Assembly: GCF_002368395.1 (NCBI RefSeq) | Contig: NZ_AP018254.1 | Location: forward strand, 5,704,001-5,768,000 | Length of the DNA: 64,000 nt | Direction of reading: 5' to 3' | From: Calothrix sp. NIES-3974 | Lineage (GTDB): Bacteria; Cyanobacteriota; Cyanobacteriia; Cyanobacteriales; Nostocaceae | In this document: positions 53,995 through 61,962 of the stretch, piece by piece | How the letters are laid out: the number at the start of each line of letters is the position of its first letter | How positions within the stretch are numbered: the stretch's first letter is position 1 | Notes under the pieces: model-generated | Database searches by the model: none | Seen by the model: only the letters and a program-made list of their open reading frames with translations | Told to the model about the DNA's origin: nothing | Program-made: the position numbers and the translations under genes

Positions 53995-55521
53995 ATGAAT
54001 ATAATTCCTATCAACACTCAAATTGCTAAACCAATTTCCTATTGGATTGACTCTACACCGGATACCTTTTATCCCTCTGTTTCCCATCATGTTTTAGTTG
54101 ATGTAGCCATAGTCGGTGCTGGAATCGTGGGGGTTACAGCTGCAACTATGTTGAAGAAAGCGGGGAAAACGGTGGCTTTAATTGATGCAAATCAAATTGC
54201 TGGGGGAGTTAGCGGTCACACGACTGCAAAAGTAACTTCACTTCATCAATTAATCTATGCAGAACTGATTCAACAATTTGGTGAAGAAAAAGCGCGAATT
54301 TATGCAGAATCCAATCAAGCAGCTTTAGAGTACATTGCTCAAACAGTCTCCGCGGAAAATATTGATTGTGATTTTAGCCGTGAGAGTGCATATACCTTTG
54401 CAGAAAATGATGAAAATCTGGAATTAATCAAAAAAGAGGTGGAAGCAGCTTTAAAATTAGGCTTACCCGTATCATTTGTCAGAAAAACCTCTCTACCCTT
54501 TGTGATCGCAGGTGCAATTAAGTTAGACAACCAAGCTCAATTCCATCCCCGTAAGTATTTGCAGCATTTAGTCAAGAGTATTCCCGGTGAGGGAAGTCAC
54601 GTATTCGAGCGGACTCGTGTTGTCAATGTGGAAGAGGAAAATCCTTGTCGGGTAATTACGGATAATTTCACCATTCAAGCTCAAAAAGTCCTCATTACTA
54701 CCAATATCCCGATTTTGGATGCAGGTCTATATTTTGCCAAAACCTATCCGAAGCGCTCCTATATTATTGGTGCAGCTATCAATCCCGAAATCGCTCCCCA
54801 GGGTATGTTTATTGGTAGTGGTGAAAAATATTATTCAATTCGGACTACACCCTACTTAAACGGTTTACTGCTACTAATCGGTGGTGGTGGACATAAGGTG
54901 GGTACGGTGACGAATACTGAGGAAATCTACCAAGATTTGGAAAATTACGGTCGTTCGCGATTCGGAATCGACTCTTTTGAGTATCGTTGGTCTAGCCAAG
55001 ATTATGTCTCTTTTGATAAATTACCCTATATCGGTCGATTAACTCCCCTCAGCCAACATGTCTTCGTTGCAACTGGTTTTAGTCTCTGGGGAATGACCAA
55101 GGGAACAATGGCTGCAATGCTACTTAAGGACTTGGTATTAGAAATTGATCATCCTTGGTCTCAATTGTACGATGCAACCAGAGCAACACCCTTTATCACT
55201 CCAGAAGGACTAAAACAAAATTTAGATGTGGGAACCCATTGGATTGGCGATCGCATTAAAGGTTTTGGTGACTCCCTCAAGGATGTCCCTAATAACCAGG
55301 GTCAGGTTGTCCAAGTTGATGGTCAAAAGGTCGCAGCTTATCGGGATGAAAATGGTACTGTTCATGCTGTTTCTGCTATCTGTTCCCATTTAGGTTGTGT
55401 TGTTGCATGGAATAATGCCGAAAAAAGCTGGGATTGTCCCTGTCATGGAGCGCGTTTTAATTGCGAGGGTAAAGTCCTACATGGTCCTGCTGTTAATGAT
55501 TTGGATCAAGTCTCAACCTAG
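53995..55521 (+). CDS. FAD-dependent oxidoreductase with C-terminal Rieske domain
   Basis: A 508-residue fusion. Residues about 1-390 form a DAO/glycine-oxidase-like FAD domain (VAIVGAGIVGVTAATMLKKAGKTVALIDANQIAGGVSGHTTAKVTS). The C-terminal part (about 430-508) is a Rieske 2Fe-2S domain with the ligand pairs CSHLGC and CPCHGARF. Such proteins pass electrons between a flavin and a Rieske cluster; the substrate is unknown. I choose ATG 53995 (MNIIPINTQ) over the upstream TTG 53968. It is bracketed by two copies of a 95-bp repeat. Confidence 0.9.
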   Translation: MNIIPINTQIAKPISYWIDSTPDTFYPSVSHHVLVDVAIVGAGIVGVTAATMLKKAGKTVALIDANQIAGGVSGHTTAKVTSLHQLIYAELIQQFGEEKARIYAESNQAALEYIAQTVSAENIDCDFSRESAYTFAENDENLELIKKEVEAALKLGLPVSFVRKTSLPFVIAGAIKLDNQAQFHPRKYLQHLVKSIPGEGSHVFERTRVVNVEEENPCRVITDNFTIQAQKVLITTNIPILDAGLYFAKTYPKRSYIIGAAINPEIAPQGMFIGSGEKYYSIRTTPYLNGLLLLIGGGGHKVGTVTNTEEIYQDLENYGRSRFGIDSFEYRWSSQDYVSFDKLPYIGRLTPLSQHVFVATGFSLWGMTKGTMAAMLLKDLVLEIDHPWSQLYDATRATPFITPEGLKQNLDVGTHWIGDRIKGFGDSLKDVPNNQGQVVQVDGQKVAAYRDENGTVHAVSAICSHLGCVVAWNNAEKSWDCPCHGARFNCEGKVLHGPAVNDLDQVST

Positions 55522-55547
55522 TACTCCATATGCATGAAAATCCCTGA

Positions 55548-55647
55548 ATTATTTACATTTTGCATTGAAACCACAATCGCCGTATAGACGTAGCATCGCT
55601 ACGTCTCTACACAACGTCAAATTTTCAATTCATATTTGTATTCAGCA
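55548..55647 (+). repeat. about 95-bp composite dispersed repeat, copy B
   Basis: ATTTACATTTTGCATTGAAA, CACAATCGCCG, TAGCATCGCTA-core palindrome at 55582-55610, ACGTCAAATTTTCAATTCAT and TATTCAGCA. It has the same block order as 52857-52954. Confidence 0.85.
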
Positions 55648-55678
55648 TCGCCGAAAATTCGTAAACCCAAAATAATTG

Positions 55679-55735
55679 TAGAGACGCGTTAGTGTTCAAC
55701 TCCTCTAAAAGAGGCTATATCGCGTCTCTTACTAA
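55679..55735. repeat. palindrome interrupted by an insert
   Basis: GTAGAGACGCG (left arm) and TCGCGTCTCTTA (right arm) are separated by about 32 bases that include their own hairpin (CCTCTAAAAGAGG). Other family copies have 0-6 bases at that point. Confidence 0.75.
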
Positions 55736-55933
55736 AAATTTTTGAATTCGTGTATGTGCAATTGTAAATTAGTGTAAAGTAATAATAAGTTTAGTGTATT
55801 TATTTGGCGCACCAATTCCAGTGTGGATGTATTTAGTGGCGAAAAACACAGTAAATACAGACTTTACAGTCACCTTGGTTGCCTTGTAAATATCTAACTG
55901 AATTTCTTGTCTAGACACTGATAAAAAATATAC

Positions 55934-56626
55934 ATGGCATTTTCCTTATCCCATCAGCCGATTTTGCGTAGTAAGCAGGAATCTCTGGATATTCAAGACT
56001 TACAGGGTTCGTGGCGGATTAACTGGCAAATCCAGAATCGGACTATACTTTCCACAATTTATACCCGCGTTGACCAAGTATTTCTGATTTGGGGTGCGAT
56101 CGCCTGTTTGATGTTTGGGATAGCGCAGTTTTTCCCGGTGAGTTGGACTACTCAAGCCTACATTTGGTCGGGACTGACGTTGATTGGTGCTGGGTGTATG
56201 ATTTTTCTGACCCACTTTTGGGCACGGGTGGAGCGATTATTATGGTTAGTATACACCTGGGCTGCCCTGATGTTAGTTGGTATATTCCTGACGGATTTGG
56301 GAATCTTTGGCTATTGGGGGATTGTGTTGATGAATCTTTGTCCGTTGTGGTTAGGAATTAGCGGGGTTGGATACTTGGTAACTGGACTTGGTATCGAATC
56401 GCGAACATTTATTGGTTTGGCTGTGGTTCACTTTTTGGGTATTTTACTAGTTCAGCAGTATCCGAGTTGGCAATTTTTGATGACCGGATTGGTGATTGGT
56501 GGTAGTTTACTGCTGCTTGCACAAATTCAGTGGGATATGCGATCGCCGATTGAATATGCGGTTCTTACTGATGAGCAAAAAGCTTTTAACCGTCAGCAAC
56601 AACAACTGCGTCAACGGAGTGTCTAA
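55934..56626 (+). CDS. membrane protein of unknown function
   Basis: A 230-residue protein with about six transmembrane helices (e.g. VFLIWGAIACLMFGIAQFF, AYIWSGLTLIGAGCMIFL, LVYTWAALMLVGIFLTDLGI and FIGLAVVHFLGILLVQQY) after a soluble N-terminus, and a Gln-rich C-terminal tail. No transporter motif is visible. It is followed at 56656 by a hairpin with a T-run that serves as terminator. I know no family. Confidence 0.75.
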   Translation: MAFSLSHQPILRSKQESLDIQDLQGSWRINWQIQNRTILSTIYTRVDQVFLIWGAIACLMFGIAQFFPVSWTTQAYIWSGLTLIGAGCMIFLTHFWARVERLLWLVYTWAALMLVGIFLTDLGIFGYWGIVLMNLCPLWLGISGVGYLVTGLGIESRTFIGLAVVHFLGILLVQQYPSWQFLMTGLVIGGSLLLLAQIQWDMRSPIEYAVLTDEQKAFNRQQQQLRQRSV

Positions 56627-56655
56627 CACATATAAATTACCGAAAGAATGGGTCT

Positions 56656-56684
56656 AAAGCCCCGTCCTTCTAGGACGGCTTTTT
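56656..56684 (+). terminator. hairpin: terminator and left end of the tnpB element
   Basis: AAAGCC(CC)GTCC, TTCTA, GGACGGCTTTTT makes a strong stem followed by T residues. It can terminate the membrane protein gene, and its position at the edge of the IS element suggests that it is also the left-end hairpin. Confidence 0.7.
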
Positions 56685-56810
56685 CTTTATCTTCAGGTTT
56701 CTAATGAGTTCTCTAAGCACATCAGTTTTTGTTCTGCCGACAAATAAGCAGTAGTCTTCAAGGATTTGAAGTTCGTATTCTTCTACTCTAAAATCTAATC
56801 GTTTCTTCAT
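56670..56810 (-). CDS. small ribbon-helix-helix-like protein of the IS element
   Basis: 46 residues from ATG 56810: MKKRLDFRVEEYELQILEDY, then CLFVGRTKTDVLRELIRNLK and a basic tail. The pattern (beta strand RLDFRV, then two helices with T-D-V-L-R-E-L) is that of CopG/Arc-like DNA-binding proteins. It is divergent from tnpB with a 9-bp inverted repeat between the two starts, as expected for an autoregulator. Upstream in-frame codons to 56897 encode nothing convincing. Confidence 0.6.
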   Translation of the reverse strand: MKKRLDFRVEEYELQILEDYCLFVGRTKTDVLRELIRNLKIKKKPS

Positions 56811-56811
56811 A

Positions 56812-56840
56812 CTATTGTACACAATAACGCTGTACAATAG
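56812..56840. promoter_or_regulatory. inverted repeat between divergent IS genes, candidate operator
   Basis: CTATTGTAC (56812-56820) and GTACAATAG (56832-56840) are exact inverted complements with an 11-base spacer, lying between the small ORF start (56810) and the tnpB start (56845). Confidence 0.7.
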
Positions 56841-56844
56841 TAGC

Positions 56845-57969
56845 ATGAGAACACTACGATTTAAGTTGTACGAACACAAACGCAATAAACACCTCAAGCG
56901 AATGATTAACGCTTCTGGGGTGATTTATAACCATTGCATTGCCCTTCATCGTCGATACTACCGGATGTGGGGTAAACACTTGAGTTGTGCGAAACTCCAA
57001 TCTCATATAGCCAAATTGCGGAAACGTAACTTGTTTTGGCAATCAGTAGGTTCTCAGGCAGTACAAGATATTTGCCAACGCATTGAGAAAGCATACCAAT
57101 TATTTTTTTAACACAACAAGAAGGGGGTTCGTCCACCAGGATTCAAGAAAGTTAAAAAGTACAAATCATTCACCCTTAAGCAAGCAGGTTATAAGTTTTT
57201 AAGTGGCAACAAGGTAAAGATTGGTAATCGAATATATCAATTTTGGAAGTCAAGAGAGATAGAAGGAACAGTCAAAACTTTAACTAGAAAACGCACATCA
57301 TTAGGTGAGCTGTTTATGGTTATTGTTGTTGATGATGCTAGCAATCCAGACGTTGAAATCAAGACAGGTAAAATCGCTGGTTTCGATTTGGGATTAAAGA
57401 CATTTCTCACCTGCTCAGACGGCACTAAAATTGAGTCGCCCCAATTCTTCAAACAGTCACTTAATGCTATTAAAAAAGCCAGTAGGCAGCATTCCAAAAA
57501 GTTGAAAGGGTCAGCCAATCGAGAACGGGCTAGAAAGAATTTAGTACGCAAGTATGAGGATATTTCTAATGCTAGACGTGATTGGTTTTGGAAATTAGCT
57601 CACGACCTAACTAATAGGTTTGATGTGTTGTGTTTTGAAACACTCAACCTCAAAGGAATGCAACGTCTTTGGGGGCGCAAGATATCAGACCTGGCTTTTG
57701 GAGAATTTCTACAAATTCTAGAGTGGATTGCCAAAAAGAAAGGCAAACAAATCGTATTTATTGATCAATGGTATCCGTCTAGCAAAACTTGTTCTAATTG
57801 TGGACACGTTCTAGAAAAATTAGATTTGTCAGTTAGAAAGTGGCGTTGTCCGTCCTGTCAGTCAGTCAATGGGAGAGACGAAAACGCAGCTAAAAATATT
57901 TGTGCAGTTGGGGCATCAACTGTTGGGTTAGACGATTTAAGACGGACTTTGTCCGCAATCGTTGTTTGA
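56845..57969 (+). pseudogene. tnpB: TnpB nuclease gene interrupted by one TAA
   Basis: The frame from ATG 56845 (MRTLRFKLYEHKRNKHLKRM) reads 88 codons to TAA 57109-57111, and continues in the same frame as HNKKGVRPPGFKKVKKYKSF, the normal next part of TnpB, to TGA 57967-57969 (about 374 codons in all). The RuvC catalytic residues are visible after the stop: D in GFDLGLKTFLTCSDG, E in CFETLNLKGM and D in GRDENAAKNI, with the zinc finger CSNCGHV, CPSC. A single A-to-T change would create the stop. Confidence 0.85.
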
Positions 57970-57977
57970 GCCTAGAA

Positions 57978-58009
57978 TCTCTGCCTTTGTAGGGCAGGGA
58001 GTATGTCAA
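57978..58009 (+). ncRNA. right-end hairpin, likely 3' part of the omega-RNA scaffold
   Basis: TCTCTGCC, loop TTTGTAG, GGCAGGGA (one G-T pair) followed by GTATGTCAA. In tnpB elements the guide RNA covers the 3' end of tnpB and the right end, and the guide starts just after the element's end. Here that would be the sequence from 58010 on, which includes a palindromic repeat. Confidence 0.45.
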
Positions 58010-58857
58010 TCTCGATTCCTGTACAGACACGACATGTCGTGTCTTTTTTAAAACATCCTCTTCTGTTTTACCGCAATCAAATTGGCTTAAAGTAACAAAA
58101 TCCAAATAAATGTAAACAATAATTCCAGAAATTAATAATTATGACTGCTTGATTGTAAAGCTGATTGTATAGTTTTTTTGGTAAATAAAATAGTTATTTA
58201 TTTATATCCTCACCCTGGATAAGTTTTCAGCCAATTAATTCTCACCATTGAATGATTAATATTTGTGACAATACACAAGATTTTCCAGACTAACTAAAAG
58301 TAGTTTATCAGACTTTAGATAGGTAAAAATCCGAAATTACCGCGTTAGATTGGGAAGTAGTCAATTATCAGCACTGGATGAAAGTTACGCCGTTGTGTTT
58401 CATTGTTGTATTTCCAAGGAGAGCGATGTCAGGAATGCAAACAGTGCTAATTCAGAATCAAAAATAATTGTAGATAGGTGTGGAGTTTCTATCGCTTCCT
58501 CCACTTTACTTTGACCGAGGGAAGGCTAAACCCTTCGTCAGAACGGTCTGAGGTCAGGGACTTCTATGGTTATATTTATGTATGTGAGTAAGTTGGTGTA
58601 AATAATTAAACCTCGTCCATCATCAACACTGGAGTGTTCGTCTGCTTGCGTAGCAACCTCAATAATCGCGAATGAAAACTAAGGTTCTCAATTCAGGGAC
58701 ATGGTTTATCACTTGTTTGTGGTTTTGCGATTCTGCAAGCCAAATAAGTTTGATTTTTTTTCACTTACTCACTTATTCATAGTAATTTGATTCATCATGT
58801 TTTTTGATCAGGCTGAGTTTTTAATAACTTAAGCCTGATTAATAATGGTTCTTGAAT
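58010..58857. other. 0.85-kb intergenic region
   Basis: It holds a CGACATGTCG-core palindrome at 58021-58045 and an interesting GC-rich structure at about 58511-58555 (TTTGACCGAGGGAAGG, then CCCTTCGTCAGAACGGTC), which can form nested stems. The rest is AT-rich. No gene was recognised. Confidence 0.5.
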
Positions 58858-59271
58858 ATGTACTTATACTTATCTGTACCATCAGTTCACATGCACTCCG
58901 AATCAAAATCAATCCAACAACAACATATTTATCAAGTTATAGAGCAAGCCAAATATGCTTGGATGAATGGGGATGCGGATAAATTTTCGTCCTTATTTTC
59001 TGCAGATGGGGAAATGATAGTTCCAGGTAAAAAATGGCAAGGACGAGAAGCAATCCACAAAGCATTTACAGAATTTACTGCTCAAAATTTAGCTGTCACC
59101 ATAGAAGTACATCGAGTATTCATTCAAGACCATACAGCTGTAGTTGAGTGGACTTGGCAAGAAAGCGATCGCATCACCCAAAATACATCCCTAGCTGAGG
59201 ATGTCATCGTTATCGACTTTGAAAATCACCTCATCCGACGTTGGCGCGAATATATTGATAATCTTAGCTAA
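58858..59271 (+). CDS. NTF2-like / SnoaL-like protein
   Basis: A 137-residue cone-fold domain: IYQVIEQAKYAWMNGDADKF, SSLFSADGEMIVPGKKWQGR, EAIHKAFTEFTAQNLAVTIE, VHRVFIQDHTAVVEWTWQES, then IDFENHLIRRWREYIDNL. NTF2-like proteins bind small hydrophobic ligands or act as isomerases or dehydratases; the present one has no diagnostic catalytic residues. ATG 58858 or 58891 (MHSESKSIQ) could be the start; the first adds an unconserved MYLYLSVPSVH stretch. Confidence 0.8.
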   Translation: MYLYLSVPSVHMHSESKSIQQQHIYQVIEQAKYAWMNGDADKFSSLFSADGEMIVPGKKWQGREAIHKAFTEFTAQNLAVTIEVHRVFIQDHTAVVEWTWQESDRITQNTSLAEDVIVIDFENHLIRRWREYIDNLS

Positions 59272-59284
59272 AATCCAAAATCCC

Positions 59285-59545
59285 TCACTTTTCCAAGCGG
59301 ACAGCATACCACTGTAAGTATTTCCCTGGTTCTATATCTAACTCACAACTTGTATCAATTAAGTATTTAGCCTGAGCATCTAGGGAATCCAAGCGTCGCA
59401 AATCCGGAGCTAGATTCTCCTGGGGTAGGGTTTCCAGTACTTGACGCAACTTCACAAATAATTCTTCCGCAGTCAAAAATTGTTCCGGTTGATTGGTCTC
59501 CAGCACAACATAGTTATCCTCTTGAAACATGATTGAATCAGGCAT
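59285..59545 (-). CDS. chlororespiratory reduction 7 (CRR7)-like protein
   Basis: An 86-residue protein beginning MPDSIMFQEDNYVVLETNQPEQFL, then AEELFVKLRQVLETL, and ending LDSLDAQAKYLIDTSCELDI with EPGKYLQWYAVRLEK. This agrees with the CRR7 family, which in chloroplasts is needed for assembly of the NDH-1 (NAD(P)H dehydrogenase-like) complex; a similar role in cyanobacteria is an inference. Start ATG 59545. It is convergent with the NTF2-like gene, with 13 bases between. Confidence 0.78.
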   Translation of the reverse strand: MPDSIMFQEDNYVVLETNQPEQFLTAEELFVKLRQVLETLPQENLAPDLRRLDSLDAQAKYLIDTSCELDIEPGKYLQWYAVRLEK

Positions 59546-60018
59546 TACTTTCTCATCCTCTTTCTAATGTATATTGATTTACATACATTCCGAGCAATCG
59601 TTCCCTTAGACTCATACCATTCCACGAAAATTTTGATCCTCTGATACCATTTTTCCCTTGCTTCCCCAGCTTGCCTAAATCTATCAACTCTAAAGTAAAA
59701 CAGTATTACTTTGGGGTGACTATTGCTGCTGCTTACCAACAAGAAATTTTTGCTGCAATGAAAATTGGCACAAAGAAATTGGGAAATATAGATTTAGCAG
59801 TAGTTTGTTGCTTATGGACTGCTGTCATTAACACCCCCAGTTTTTATTTAAACCATTTTTCCGCATATGCTATTTAACCATGTACTATGCAATCCAGATA
59901 ACTATCCCATCCACATACCCAATCAACTTCACTTGGACTCATAGGGTGATAATAGGCGATATTTAATTTCCATTTTGAAAATTTTTTCAAACAACTACTC
60001 TTGTATAATAAATAACTC
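59546..60018. other. intergenic region
   Basis: A reverse-strand frame at 59545-59742 touches the CRR7-like start (TAATG) but encodes a basic, unrecognised sequence and is not called. No repeat of the palindrome family is present. Confidence 0.4.
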
Positions 60019-61074
60019 ATGTCAGGGAATAGGGCTACTACTTTTAAAAATAAACCACCGCTCATCCTTATTGCGGATGACGATACGGTCATCCGAGTCA
60101 TGCTACGTGATTTCATGGAAAAAGAAGGCTATCGAGTCATTGATGTCAAGGATGGTCAACAATGTCTAGAAGCTTTCCATGAAAATAAACCTGACCTGAT
60201 TTTACTAGACGCGGTGATGCCAACCCTTGATGGTTTCGCTTGTTGTAAACAATTATTACAGATAGCTCGAAATAATCTGGCTTTGGCTTTAGCTAATTTT
60301 GATGACAGTAGCTCCTTTGGGACAACGATTATTTCTAAGTTGTGGGAAAAAACCCCGATTTTGATGATTACTGGACTCGATGACCAGGACTCTGTAGATA
60401 AAGCCTTTGAGTCAGGTGCAAGTGATTATGTGACAAAACCTATTAATTGGGCTGTACTTAGACAACGAGTACGACGACTTTTACAACAAGCACAACTATA
60501 CAAACAACTAGAAGCAGCTAACCAAGCTCTACAACAATTGGCAAATATGGACGGTCTCACAGGAGTAGCTAATCGCCGTCGTTTTGATCAATATATTAGC
60601 TCCCAGTGGATGTATTTAGCTCAAGAAAAGGAAATGTCCCAAGGAACCAAACCAACTCACCTCTCCCTGATTCTTTGCGATATTGATTTTTTTAAGCGCT
60701 ACAACGATAGATACGGTCATCAAGCTGGAGATATGTGTTTACAAAAAGTCGGTTCTGTTCTGGGACGTTCAGCTCAAAAAAATCAAGATTTGGTTGCTCG
60801 CTATGGGGGAGAAGAGTTTGCTGTAATTATGCCACTTACAAATGCAGCTGGTGCTGTTCAAGTTGCAGCAACCATGCAAGCTGGTGTCCGTCAATTGGAA
60901 ATTGAACACCACGAGTCTTCTGTCAGTCAATATGTCACCCTTAGCCTTGGTGTGGCCACCACAATTCCTAGTTTTAATTCTTCGATCGAAGATTTAATCA
61001 GAACAGCAGATCAAGCTCTATACCAAGCTAAGGAAGAAGGACGAAATCGAATTATTCTCAAACAAATGCCATAA
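60019..61074 (+). CDS. REC-GGDEF diguanylate cyclase
   Basis: A 351-residue response regulator. The receiver domain (about 14-155) has the acidic pair D20/D21 with phospho-acceptor D64 (LILLDAVMPTLDG), a Thr in ILMITGLDD and Lys in YVTKPINW. A segment of about 25 residues (82-108, NNLALALANFDDSSSFGT) is inserted before the last-but-one strand. The cyclase domain (about 185-351) has MDGLTGVANRRRFDQYI and GGEEF at 263-267; no RxxD I-site precedes it, so feedback inhibition is unlikely. It makes cyclic-di-GMP when phosphorylated. It starts at ATG 60019. Confidence 0.92.
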   Translation: MSGNRATTFKNKPPLILIADDDTVIRVMLRDFMEKEGYRVIDVKDGQQCLEAFHENKPDLILLDAVMPTLDGFACCKQLLQIARNNLALALANFDDSSSFGTTIISKLWEKTPILMITGLDDQDSVDKAFESGASDYVTKPINWAVLRQRVRRLLQQAQLYKQLEAANQALQQLANMDGLTGVANRRRFDQYISSQWMYLAQEKEMSQGTKPTHLSLILCDIDFFKRYNDRYGHQAGDMCLQKVGSVLGRSAQKNQDLVARYGGEEFAVIMPLTNAAGAVQVAATMQAGVRQLEIEHHESSVSQYVTLSLGVATTIPSFNSSIEDLIRTADQALYQAKEEGRNRIILKQMP

Positions 61075-61124
61075 AATACCCCACTGCACAAGTAGGGACG
61101 GGAAATTTGACATGATATTTAAAA

Positions 61125-61149
61125 CGCACCAAGCACAAAACCTGGTGCG
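61125..61149 (+). terminator. hairpin downstream of the REC-GGDEF gene
   Basis: CGCACCA, AGCACAAAACC, TGGTGCG is a perfect 7-bp stem followed by GAAAGCTTTTG. It starts 51 bases after the stop codon. Weak T-run. Confidence 0.5.
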
Positions 61150-61583
61150 GAAAGCTTTTGTCACGGTTGGGAGTCTTTATAAAGTGTGTGACTCCTTTGA
61201 AAGGGCTATTTATCTTCAGAACCTTTATATAAGCTGGTTCCGCTTTATCTAAGTTCAGTCTCTCAGAAAAAATCTCTTTTCTCATTTTTCTAATATTTTT
61301 TTATCTTTCCTCTCTTTTTGTATCTCTATATTGATTAATGTAAACATTTATAATGTAGGTTCACACGGATATCCTTCTCACAAATCCCTAGAACTTAAAG
61401 GGAGTAGGGAGTAGTGAGTGGGAAAAAATCACTTTCATCTGCTGTCAGCTTTACCAAAAAATAATGGTTTTAGGGCACAATCAGCTAAACTATAAATGAT
61501 ACGTTGTCGAGGCATCTCTGGGACTACGACCATTAGATTAGGTAATGCAAGACGGGTGTGAGCGCGATCGCGAATATGGAAGG
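61150..61583. other. intergenic region with a partial MITE-like end
   Basis: CTTCTCACAAATCCCTAGAA at about 61374-61393 and a GGGAGTAGGGAGTAGTGAGT tract at about 61400-61419 form one half of the MITE-like type seen at 12022 and 53161. No gene was seen. Confidence 0.5.
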
Positions 61584-61853
61584 CTATCGTCGATTTTCTC
61601 GTTTCCACAGAAAAATCATTAAGGCGACGACGGCAATTTGAACACCTAAGTTTGTCATCGCATTCTCGACGTCTCGTCCAGCTAGAATTTGCATGAAAAA
61701 AATGAACCCACCGATTAATCCTGATGCGGCAAACCCGATATAGAGAAATTGCCGTAATCCCTTGTATGGTGCTGCTGCTTCTGCTTTTAAACGGGCATAA
61801 ACTTCCGGCTTTATTTGTTTTCCAGAGGTATTTTGGGGATTTGGCTGTACCAT
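61584..61853 (-). CDS. DUF3493 family membrane protein
   Basis: An 89-residue protein with a conserved N-terminal helix (KPEVYARLKAEAAAPYKGLRQ) and two transmembrane helices (FLYIGFAASGLIGGFIFFM, LGVQIAVVALMIFLWK). DUF3493 is a small domain shared by cyanobacteria and the plastid protein LPA1, associated with photosystem II assembly; a similar role here is possible but unproven. It starts at ATG 61853, only 37 bases from the divergent tRNA. Confidence 0.85.
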   Translation of the reverse strand: MVQPNPQNTSGKQIKPEVYARLKAEAAAPYKGLRQFLYIGFAASGLIGGFIFFMQILAGRDVENAMTNLGVQIAVVALMIFLWKRENRR

Positions 61854-61890
61854 ATCTATTGTATAGATGCTATAATGTTATCTCGTTTAT

Positions 61891-61962
61891 GCCGGTGTGG
61901 CTCAGTGGTAGAGCACTCGATTCGTAATCGAGCGGTCGCGGGTTCAAATCCCGCCATCGGCT
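61891..61962 (+). tRNA. trnT: tRNA-Thr(CGT)
   Basis: A complete cloverleaf: acceptor GCCGGTG/CATCGGC (one G-T pair), D-arm GCTC..GAGC, anticodon stem CTCGA/TCGAG with loop TTCGTAA (anticodon CGT, reading ACG), T-arm GCGGG, loop TTCAAAT, CCCGC. The CCA end is not encoded. A -10-like TATAAT is at 61871-61876. Confidence 0.97.

Larger units (their letters stand above)
55522..55933. other. intergenic region with nested repeats
   Basis: Composite repeat copy B (55548-55647) and the interrupted palindrome at 55679-55735. The remainder holds the promoter of the following membrane protein gene. Confidence 0.6.
56648..58009 (+). mobile_element. IS200/IS605-type element, tnpB-only (IS1341-like), inactivated
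   Basis: The element contains a divergent small ORF, a broken tnpB, a left-end hairpin (56656-56684) and a right-end hairpin (57978-58000) ending in GTATGTCAA. No tnpA (Y1 transposase) is present, so it would depend on a helper in trans. Exact ends are inferred from the hairpins; no target duplication is expected in this family. Confidence 0.75.

Noticed and set aside
56815-56844. Upstream start for tnpB
   Set aside because: The extra 10 codons overlap the inverted repeat; MRTLRFKLYEH at 56845 is the normal family start.
59545-59742. 65-codon minus-strand frame touching the CRR7-like start codon (TAATG)
   Set aside because: Coupling would be attractive, but the sequence is very basic, unrecognised and opens without a ribosome site; left uncalled.
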